From an uncultured Prevotellaceae bacterium (GTDB taxonomy: Bacteria > Bacteroidota > Bacteroidia > Bacteroidales > Bacteroidaceae), in assembly GCA_946188345.1 (NCBI GenBank), contig CAMHUI010000007.1, positions 1 to 64,000 on the forward strand: a stretch of DNA of 64,000 bases, written 5' to 3'. Position 1 is the first letter of the stretch. The number at the start of each line of letters is the position of its first letter. This document shows, one piece after another, positions 32,473 to 39,840 of this stretch. A program made the position numbers and the translations under genes. Below the pieces are notes generated by a model. That model was not told where the DNA came from. It made no database searches and was given only the letters and a program-made list of their open reading frames with translations.

Positions 32473-34560
32473 TCAGTCTACGTCGGGCACGGGTTCTTCG
32501 TGTTGCTCTTCCTGCTGTGGCTCCGGGTAGGCGATGCGGGTGTGATAGAGGGCCTTGAGGCGCTCGATGAGCACTTCCTTGGAGAGCTTGATGTCGAGGA
32601 ATGTGATGGGGCAGTCGGCGAAGTAGCCTGCCTGCACCATGCCGTCGACCATGCGGTTGACGAGCGTGGCGATGGCTTCCTCGGTGTATTCGGTGAGCGA
32701 CCGGGAGGCTGCTTCCACGCCGTCGGCCATCATCAGGATGGCCTGCTCGCGGGTGAAGGGGTTCGGACCGGGGTAGGAGAACTGCCGCGTGTCGACTTCT
32801 TCGTCGGGATGCTCGTTCTTGTATTTGATGTAGAAGTATTTGGCCATGCCTGTTCCGTGGTGGGTCGCGATGAAGTCTTTGATGACCTGCGGCACGTTGT
32901 AGCGGTCGGCAATGGTGAGTCCGTCGTTGACGTGGCTGATGATTTTCCTTGCGCTCTCGGTGTATGGCATGCCGTCGTGTGGCGAGACGCCTGCTTGGTT
33001 CTCGGTGAAGTATACGGGGTCGGCCATCTTGCCGATGTCGTGGTAGAGGGCTCCGGTGCGCACGAGCAGCGTGTTGGCTCCGATGCGTCGGGCTATCTCG
33101 GCGGCGAGGTTGCCCACGGTGATGGAGTGCTGGAAGGTGCCTGGTGCCACCTCTGACAGCTCGCGCAGGGCACCGCGGTTGGTGTCTGAGAGCTCGACAA
33201 GGCTGACGTCGGAGGTGAAGCCGAAGAGCTTCTCGACGAGATACATCAGCGGGTAGCTCAGGAGGAGCAGCACGCCGTTGACGATGAAGTACTTATACAT
33301 GAATCCTCCGAGGCGCTTGATCTCGTCGACCTGGATGAGTTGCAGGGCCAGGTAGACGGCTATGCTGGCGGCTGTGACGAGCAGTGCCGACTTGAAGAGC
33401 TGCGAACGGCTGGTGAGCTCGCGCAGAGAGTAGATGGCTACGAGGCCGGCCACCAGCTGGATGATGATGAATTCGAAGTGATAGCCCACGACGATGGAGC
33501 ACAGCAGGATGGTGATGACGTGGGTGAAGAAGGCTGTGCGCGAGTCCATGAAGACGCGCACGAAGATGGGCGCCATCGCAAACGGCAGCAGATAGATGTT
33601 GAGCACGTTGTGGCTCATCATCAGCGACACGACGACGGGGAAGAGCGTCACCACGGCATAGAGCATGAGCATCGTGCGCGGATTGTAGAAGTAGTCCTTG
33701 CGGAAGAGGTAGAGGTAGATGGTGAAGAGCACGACGAGCAGCACCACGTAGAGCAGTTGTCCGAAGAGCGTCGTCGATCGTTGCTCGAGCGACATCTGTC
33801 GGTCCAGCTCGTCGATATACGACTGCAGTATCAGCGCCCGCTCGGCATCTACCATCTCGCCGCGGTCGATAATCTTCTGGCCCTCCTTGATGGTGTCGGT
33901 CGAGGCAATGTCGATGGCCGCGATGATGGAGTCCAGCTCAAGCTGGTTCTGCTCGGCCAGGCCGACGAGGTTGGGCTGTATGCAGGCGGCCAGGGCGGCG
34001 CTGTCGAGCTGAGAGCGGATGCCGTCCAGGCGATCGTCGGCCATCAGCAGGTCGAGGGCCACGGCGGGCGAGAAGACGAAGTTGATGCGGCGGCTCACCG
34101 TGTCGGCATCGCCAATCAGCCGCACGTGCTTGTCGGCGTCGGCAATGAGCTCGCTATACTCTCCTTCGTTCATCACACCGGCTTCGTAGATATGCTTCAG
34201 GCGCGTCAGAAGCAGGTTGGCAGAGCGGGCGGGGATGGCGGCGGAGTCGGCCGTCAGAACAGTGCGCAGGGCCTCGGCCTGGAGGCTGTCGACATGGTGG
34301 TTGTAACGATAGTAGGGTTGGAAAACACGGCGCAGCGAGTCGGCTTCGAGCTCGATGGCCTGGGGAGATTTGTTCACTGCGAAGGCAAACTTCGCCATCA
34401 GCAGGTCAGACTTCCAGGGCGCGTTTCGGTCGTATTGGAACCGCTGGTGGGCACCGCGCGGCAGAAACCACACAATCAAGAAGATGGAGGCTGCAGCCAT
34501 AGCAAGACGCATCCAACGGTTGCGCCAGGAAGTGTTGATGGAGAGATTATATCTTGCCAT
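32473..34560 (-). CDS. pgpH: PgpH-type 7TM-HD phosphodiesterase (predicted c-di-AMP hydrolase)
   Basis: A 695-residue membrane enzyme. A first TM (LAMAAASIFLIVWFLP) is followed by a large extracytoplasmic 7TMR-HDED domain, then a block of seven TM segments (LLYVVLLVVLFTIYLYLF, YLLPFAMAPIFVRVF and others), then a cytoplasmic HD domain with GTFQHSITVGNLAAEIARR, LYHDIGKMADP, ISHVNDGLTIAD and IATHHGTG. This is the PgpH architecture, whose characterised members degrade cyclic di-AMP. I use MARYNLS at 34560, because the upstream MRNVSK start at 34581 sits at the likely transcript start. Confidence 0.92.
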   Translation of the reverse strand: MARYNLSINTSWRNRWMRLAMAAASIFLIVWFLPRGAHQRFQYDRNAPWKSDLLMAKFAFAVNKSPQAIELEADSLRRVFQPYYRYNHHVDSLQAEALRTVLTADSAAIPARSANLLLTRLKHIYEAGVMNEGEYSELIADADKHVRLIGDADTVSRRINFVFSPAVALDLLMADDRLDGIRSQLDSAALAACIQPNLVGLAEQNQLELDSIIAAIDIASTDTIKEGQKIIDRGEMVDAERALILQSYIDELDRQMSLEQRSTTLFGQLLYVVLLVVLFTIYLYLFRKDYFYNPRTMLMLYAVVTLFPVVVSLMMSHNVLNIYLLPFAMAPIFVRVFMDSRTAFFTHVITILLCSIVVGYHFEFIIIQLVAGLVAIYSLRELTSRSQLFKSALLVTAASIAVYLALQLIQVDEIKRLGGFMYKYFIVNGVLLLLSYPLMYLVEKLFGFTSDVSLVELSDTNRGALRELSEVAPGTFQHSITVGNLAAEIARRIGANTLLVRTGALYHDIGKMADPVYFTENQAGVSPHDGMPYTESARKIISHVNDGLTIADRYNVPQVIKDFIATHHGTGMAKYFYIKYKNEHPDEEVDTRQFSYPGPNPFTREQAILMMADGVEAASRSLTEYTEEAIATLVNRMVDGMVQAGYFADCPITFLDIKLSKEVLIERLKALYHTRIAYPEPQQEEQHEEPVPDVD

Positions 34561-34582
34561 AACTTTTGAAACGTTTCGCATG

Positions 34583-34590
34583 CAAAGGTA
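34583..34590 (-). promoter_or_regulatory. -7 box for pgpH
   Basis: TACCTTTG on the minus strand, with a TTG 16 bases further upstream. It leaves a leader of about 15-20 bases to the ATG at 34560. Confidence 0.7.
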
Positions 34591-34748
34591 CGAAAAATCG
34601 ACTAAACAAGGAAGAATTAAGATATTTATTTTCCTCTCAGGAAGTTTTTTGTGCGTTCAAGAAAGGACAAACAACCATAAACATTCGCCGTTTTGTTAAT
34701 AAAACTAAAAACAAACACCCCTATTAGTTACAAATCGAACAATTTATG

Positions 34749-34756
34749 TAACTTTG
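34749..34756 (+). promoter_or_regulatory. -7 box for the FadL-like gene
   Basis: TAACTTTG matches TAnnTTTG, 29 bases upstream of the start codon at 34786. Confidence 0.78.
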
Positions 34757-34785
34757 CAACCAAATTATTTAAATAACTTTTAAAA

Positions 34786-36189
34786 ATGAACAAAATCAAA
34801 CTGGCCCTTGCGGCCTTATTGCTTTCAGGTAATGCTGCTTTTGCAGGCGGTTTTTTAACTAACACGAATCAGAGCGTACTCTTTCTTCGCAACCCGGCAC
34901 GCGATGCTGCCATCGGCATCGACGGTGTCTATACGAACCCTGCCGGTGTAGCCTTCATGAATGATGGCTGGCATCTGTCGTTCAACTGGCAGAACGCCCA
35001 TCAGACCCGTACCATCAACTCTGCTTACGGACCGCTGTTCCACTATAACGCCAATGCCCCCGCCGAGCTTGATGCCGAAGGTCTGGCCTGGCGCGAATTC
35101 AAAGGTGTGGCCGATGCACCCTTCCTGCCTTCCCTGCAGGCTGCCTATAACAAAGACCGCTGGAGTTTCCAGTTCAACGTAGCCGTGAGCGGCGGAGGCG
35201 GCAAGTGTGAGTTTGACAATGGACTCGGCTCGCTCGAAGGCCTCGTAGCTTCCCAGATTGTTCCGAAGGCTCAGGACATGGTCACCCAGCAGGCACTGGC
35301 CCTCACCCAGGGTATCATGCTCAATGGGCAGTATGGTCTCGACTCCTATATGAAAGGCCGGCAGTACTACTTCGGTACGACGCTCGGCGCTGCCTATAAG
35401 GTGATGGACAACCTGTCGGTCTACGGCGGTGTGCGACTGCTCTACGGAACGGCCCGCTACGAAGGCTACGTGAAGAACATCCAGATGGGTGTCATGCCCC
35501 TCAACCCGGCCACAGGCCAGCCGATGCCCGAGGCTGCACAGCTTGTGCCCGCCGGACAGGACGACATCACACTCGACTGCAAACAGTCGGGATTCGGTAT
35601 CGCTCCCATCCTCGGCGTAGACTATAAGATTGGAAAGCTGAATCTTGCCACGAAGTTCGACTTCAAGGTTCGCATGCGGCTGAAGAACGACACCTCGACG
35701 CCCGTCACCGTGCCGCAGCTGGCCAAGTATGCCGACGGCAACGTCGTGGCTGAGGACTCACCCGCACTCTTCACCTTCGGTGCCCAGTATGAGATTACCG
35801 ACCAGTGGCGCGTCATGGCAGGCTATCACCACTACTTCGACGTTGACACCAAGCAGTGGACGAAAAACCTCATCAGCGACACCAACGAGTTCAACGTCGG
35901 TACGGAATACGACATCACCGACTGGCTGCAGGTGAGCGGAGGACTCCAGAAGACGAACTACGACATGGAGGAGGACTTCATGAACGACATCTCGTTCAAC
36001 GTCAGCTCATACACCTTTGGCTTTGGAGTCGGTGTGAAAGTATGCGACAACGTCAAGCTCAATGCCGCCTACTTCCAGACGAATTACGACACCTACAACA
36101 AGGCCCAGCAGGTCAGCGGCATCACGGTGAAGAACGACTTCACCCGCACCAACCGCGTCTTCGGTCTCGGCGTAGAGTGGGACTTCTAA
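34786..36189 (+). CDS. FadL/TodX-family outer-membrane transport protein
   Basis: A 467-residue outer-membrane barrel for uptake of hydrophobic molecules. The signal peptide MNKIKLALAALLLSGNAAFA is followed by GGFLTNTNQSVLFLRNPARD and VYTNPAGVAF, the N-terminal hatch sequence of the family (the NPA motif). DNLSVYGGVRLLYGTARYEG and a C-terminal FGLGVEWDF barrel end are typical. The substrate is not readable from the sequence; lipids or other hydrophobic compounds are likely. It is monocistronic, with its own -7 box, and ends at a bidirectional terminator shared with the peptidase gene. Confidence 0.9.
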   Translation: MNKIKLALAALLLSGNAAFAGGFLTNTNQSVLFLRNPARDAAIGIDGVYTNPAGVAFMNDGWHLSFNWQNAHQTRTINSAYGPLFHYNANAPAELDAEGLAWREFKGVADAPFLPSLQAAYNKDRWSFQFNVAVSGGGGKCEFDNGLGSLEGLVASQIVPKAQDMVTQQALALTQGIMLNGQYGLDSYMKGRQYYFGTTLGAAYKVMDNLSVYGGVRLLYGTARYEGYVKNIQMGVMPLNPATGQPMPEAAQLVPAGQDDITLDCKQSGFGIAPILGVDYKIGKLNLATKFDFKVRMRLKNDTSTPVTVPQLAKYADGNVVAEDSPALFTFGAQYEITDQWRVMAGYHHYFDVDTKQWTKNLISDTNEFNVGTEYDITDWLQVSGGLQKTNYDMEEDFMNDISFNVSSYTFGFGVGVKVCDNVKLNAAYFQTNYDTYNKAQQVSGITVKNDFTRTNRVFGLGVEWDF

Positions 36190-36248
36190 GCCAGTATTCC
36201 GGAAACCATCTTTTAGACAGTTGCCGTCTGACGGCACGAAAAAAAATA

Positions 36249-36284
36249 AAAAGCCTGCATCCCTCTGCAAGAGTGCAGGCTTTT
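36249..36284. terminator. Bidirectional terminator between the FadL-like and peptidase genes
   Basis: AAAAGCCTGCA and TGCAGGCTTTT form an 11-bp stem between two convergent genes, with A- and T-rich sides suitable for both directions. Confidence 0.9.
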
Positions 36285-36303
36285 GCTTGTCAGGAGAGCA
36301 GCC

Positions 36304-39300
36304 TTATCTGAACATTGTGATGTTGTCGACGGGCATGTATTCAATCTGTATCTCCTGAATACGGAACGGATTGCCCGTCTGGCCGAAGCTGAGGCTTCCG
36401 GAGCTGTTGCGTCGGCAGAGGCTTTCCCATTCCTGCGTGTTCTCCTGCGTAATGTTACGGACGAAGAAGTTCTTTTGTGTCGGCAGGCTGTTGAACTCCT
36501 GTAGGAAAGGCTCTGAATAGTTGTCCAGCTGTTGCACCAGATGATTCAGGTCGCCTTGGCTCTGGGCTTTCAGGAAGTAGTAGCGTTGCAGTCCGGCCAC
36601 GTGGTCGTAGATATTGAAGTCTCTGACGGCAGCAGCCAGTTGTACGAGGACTTTCTGCTTCAACTTGTTCTTGAAGTTGAAAATCTTCTCGTCATTAATC
36701 TCGTATTCTCCGTGCAGGCATTCATAGAGCCTGATGTCGCGGGTGAGCTCTTCCTTGTGCTGCTCGAAGTAGGCATCAAGTGTGGCGTTGTCGAGCACGG
36801 TCAGGAAGGGCACGTGTTCGTCTGGCCTCATGTCGTTGATACTGGCATTCTCTTCTTCGTACCAGACAGCAAGGTTGTTGATGTAGGAGCGCATGGAGTT
36901 GCGCAGGGCATAGAGATTCGTGCTCAGGTTGGCCAGTCCGTCGATAACCATTCCTGCTACAAAGGAACGTATCTTCAGCCTGGCGTGCTGCTTCTCTACT
37001 TCTCCCAGCCGGCGGCTCAGCGATTGTATCTCTTCGTCAAGCAGCTGTTCTAGTTTGCGACGCTTCGACAGCCGTTGTTGGTGATAGACAATGAATGTCA
37101 GCACGGCGCAGGCGATGGCGCCGACCGCATAGTAGGTGGCTTTCATGAAGGCTTCCATGTCTATCAGCATGCTCACCCACGACCAGTTGAAGCGAACGTA
37201 GGTGAAGAGGGCGTAGATTAAGACGAGTGCGCCTCCTGAGAGCAGCATCCTACCTTTCGTCTGCGTTGTCAAGGCATCGAACTCAGAGAGTCTTTCACCC
37301 TTTGTCGATATAATCCGGTTTCTGCGGCGGCGCAGTTCTTCGGCCTGTGCTCTGTATTGCAAGGCTGCCTCATCGGTGATTCTTTCGCGTACGGAGGGAT
37401 CTTCCAGCGTCTGCAGCAGCTGTTCGTACTGGGTATATACCTTATTGTATATGCCAGCTAGTCGCGACTGGACTTTCCTCTTCGAAGCTATCATGTTCGA
37501 GATAATCGTCATGCGGATGTTGAGGTCGGCCGTATCGAGCGAGACACGATGGCGGCCTTTTACGCCGTTGACTTGGATGGTGTTGTCGTTGACCTCTGTG
37601 ATGATGCAGGCATAATGGCATAAGTCGGCATCACACATATAGGCATAAGGCACATAGCAGTAGCCCTTCCTGCCAAACGTCTCGCCCCAGGAATTGCGAA
37701 CGAGGAACAGTTCGTTGGCATCGTCGTATCCGCAGATGACCATGGCATGCAGGTCCCTGCTGTCGTTGGCAAGGTCGTCGTCGGTAGGCATGGGCACAAG
37801 TCCGTTGTTGCCTTGCAGGTGGAAGAAGGGTTCGAAGAGACGGAGGGCAATGATGACGGGATAACCCTCTGCAATGGCAGAGCGCAGCAGGTCACGGTTC
37901 TTCTCAATATCGTTGCCCAGCCTGACGTTCATGGCTGTCTTAATCTTGCGCAGCTCTGCATCGCGGTAGGCTTCTTCCGTCGGACGGATGTTATAGTCGG
38001 TCTCTGAATAGGGGCACATTTCTTCCGTGCAGATGCCTTTGGCATGGACGCTGCGGATGACATCCGTGATGGCAGAACCTTCCGAGTCGAGCCGGTTGTG
38101 CTCCTCGCGGACGTTGTAGTAGATGAAGCGCTCGCTCAGGTCATAGTCGGTGCGGTCGTTTTTCTTCATGATATACTCAAAGACCGACGACACGGCGAAG
38201 GTCGTGCAAGATCCTACACCTCCCTGGTTCTTCACGGGTGTGAACTCATGCGACAAGTCAATGTTGGCTTCTTGCGTTGGCTTGGGTACGTAGTCTTCGT
38301 CGAAGGGGTCCTCGGTGATACCCTCGTCAATGAGCTTGAACTTGCGGAAGTCATCGCCCACAATAACCTCTTCCGTCATCCGGTTTTGTTGCCTGGTGGT
38401 GTCAAGCTGGTTGAGTTGCTCGGTCTTCTGCCGGATGTATTCCGAGGCCTGCCGAATCTCAATGCGCAGTCGCTTGATTTCGTCAGTGGGAAGGAAAATC
38501 TTACCGTCCTGGCCTTGGGGGATGGTGATGATGCCAGACTCAATGATGGGAATGTCGGTGTCGGGATCGTTGACAACATCGCCATTCTCGTCTTTCTTGA
38601 AGACCAGCATATTGTTGTTGTAGTTCAGGAAGTAATCAACGGGCTCTCGGAAGAGGTCGATGAAGGTGGGCTGCTCCTTGTCGTAGAGGTTTCCGGAAAG
38701 CGAGTCTTCATCCATGACCAGTACCTGTGCCAAGACGGCAAACTTCTCGGGCAGCGACATGTCTGGCTTGTTGATATATCCCGTGATGACATTCTCCAGC
38801 TCGCTCATGAACGTGTCGAACTCCGGACGCAGTGAGGGGATGATGTCCTCGGCACTTTTACCCTTGTCAAGCTCAGGCTGAACATAGCGGTTGTAGAAGT
38901 CCGTCATGATGTTCTGTCTTCCTTTCAGCACATCCGTGGCCATGCTGGCAGCCTTGTTGATGTCGACATCTCGCTGAGCCACCTTTTCCCGTTCCATCAT
39001 CCACAGGTAGGCATGATGAAGCAGGTAATGCTGGAAGTAGTATCTGTCCATCGACAGACACGACACGCCGATGCCGACAATCTTGTCGTCATTGTCGTCT
39101 TGGAGGACTAAGTTGGGATTGTATAACTGGCGATAGTTCTCGATGCAAGCCATGGCATACTCACCAATCATGCGGGTGAAGGTTTCGAAATCGAGGTTTA
39201 GGCTTGCTCCGTGCTTGTTGCGGTTTTGGAATAAGACAATCTGCAGCTTGCTCTGGCTTTGCTTGCGGAGGCTGAGCAATTCCGTAACTTGCTTTTTGGC

Positions 39301-39837
39301 CGATTGATGATAGGAGTCGAGTGATTTGTCGAGTTCCTGCAGGAATGACTCGTCTTCGGCGAATACCTTGTAAAGGTCAGGAGCGGGAAGCAGAAGTTCA
39401 ATGTCGTATCTCGCAGTCTCGTTGTCAATGATGCTGACGATATGCGCGGCTTGTTCCTTGAGCTTTTCATCAGCCGAAGGGAATACGATGGAAACCAAAA
39501 GGTTTTCGCTTGCCCCCTCGGTACCTACGACCACATGGTTGTCATGCCAGTCGCGGAAGAACGCTTTTATCTGTTCGTCGCGGCGGTCGTTGGTAAGAGT
39601 CGTCAAGGGTTCCTCTCCGACCTGATACAGGTAGTCTTCGCTCGGATAGAACTTGCTTTCGTCGGCAGGCTGGTGTTCTAAGCTGTTGATGACTACTCCT
39701 TCATCCGTTTCCAACCATTCGAGTGCACGGAAATGCTGGCGCACGTCCTCGGTGCCATGCTTCAAGATATGACGCATGACACCTTTGGCCGTACTTCCCA
39801 GGTCCGCACCCAGGAAGATATAAAGACTATGTTTCAT
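36304..39837 (-). CDS. Papain-like peptidase with two TM segments, third gene of the tubulin/vWA operon
   Basis: A 1177-residue protein. Residues 1-510 are an uncharacterised region without a signal peptide, opening LYIFLGADLGSTAKGV, with a charged helical stretch near 450-485. Residues about 525-750 are a C1 (papain-like) peptidase with an apparently complete catalytic set: Gln538 and Cys544 in KNQGGVGSCTTFAV with papain-like spacing, His697 (DLHAMVICGYDD) and Asn715 (VRNSWGETFG). Helices lead to TM segments at about 864-881 and 897-918, then a second cytoplasmic coiled-coil region. Lacking a signal peptide, the peptidase is probably cytoplasmic. The start lies 3 bases after the tubulin-like gene, so the two are surely cotranscribed. 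The substrate is unknown. Confidence 0.88.
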   Translation of the reverse strand: MKHSLYIFLGADLGSTAKGVMRHILKHGTEDVRQHFRALEWLETDEGVVINSLEHQPADESKFYPSEDYLYQVGEEPLTTLTNDRRDEQIKAFFRDWHDNHVVVGTEGASENLLVSIVFPSADEKLKEQAAHIVSIIDNETARYDIELLLPAPDLYKVFAEDESFLQELDKSLDSYHQSAKKQVTELLSLRKQSQSKLQIVLFQNRNKHGASLNLDFETFTRMIGEYAMACIENYRQLYNPNLVLQDDNDDKIVGIGVSCLSMDRYYFQHYLLHHAYLWMMEREKVAQRDVDINKAASMATDVLKGRQNIMTDFYNRYVQPELDKGKSAEDIIPSLRPEFDTFMSELENVITGYINKPDMSLPEKFAVLAQVLVMDEDSLSGNLYDKEQPTFIDLFREPVDYFLNYNNNMLVFKKDENGDVVNDPDTDIPIIESGIITIPQGQDGKIFLPTDEIKRLRIEIRQASEYIRQKTEQLNQLDTTRQQNRMTEEVIVGDDFRKFKLIDEGITEDPFDEDYVPKPTQEANIDLSHEFTPVKNQGGVGSCTTFAVSSVFEYIMKKNDRTDYDLSERFIYYNVREEHNRLDSEGSAITDVIRSVHAKGICTEEMCPYSETDYNIRPTEEAYRDAELRKIKTAMNVRLGNDIEKNRDLLRSAIAEGYPVIIALRLFEPFFHLQGNNGLVPMPTDDDLANDSRDLHAMVICGYDDANELFLVRNSWGETFGRKGYCYVPYAYMCDADLCHYACIITEVNDNTIQVNGVKGRHRVSLDTADLNIRMTIISNMIASKRKVQSRLAGIYNKVYTQYEQLLQTLEDPSVRERITDEAALQYRAQAEELRRRRNRIISTKGERLSEFDALTTQTKGRMLLSGGALVLIYALFTYVRFNWSWVSMLIDMEAFMKATYYAVGAIACAVLTFIVYHQQRLSKRRKLEQLLDEEIQSLSRRLGEVEKQHARLKIRSFVAGMVIDGLANLSTNLYALRNSMRSYINNLAVWYEEENASINDMRPDEHVPFLTVLDNATLDAYFEQHKEELTRDIRLYECLHGEYEINDEKIFNFKNKLKQKVLVQLAAAVRDFNIYDHVAGLQRYYFLKAQSQGDLNHLVQQLDNYSEPFLQEFNSLPTQKNFFVRNITQENTQEWESLCRRNSSGSLSFGQTGNPFRIQEIQIEYMPVDNITMFR

Positions 39838-39840
39838 AGG

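Noticed and set aside
33340-34569. 409-codon ORF on the plus strand opposite pgpH
   Set aside because: Glu/Asp/His/Gly-rich low-quality translation typical of an antisense shadow in GC-rich coding DNA; pgpH has full domain support.
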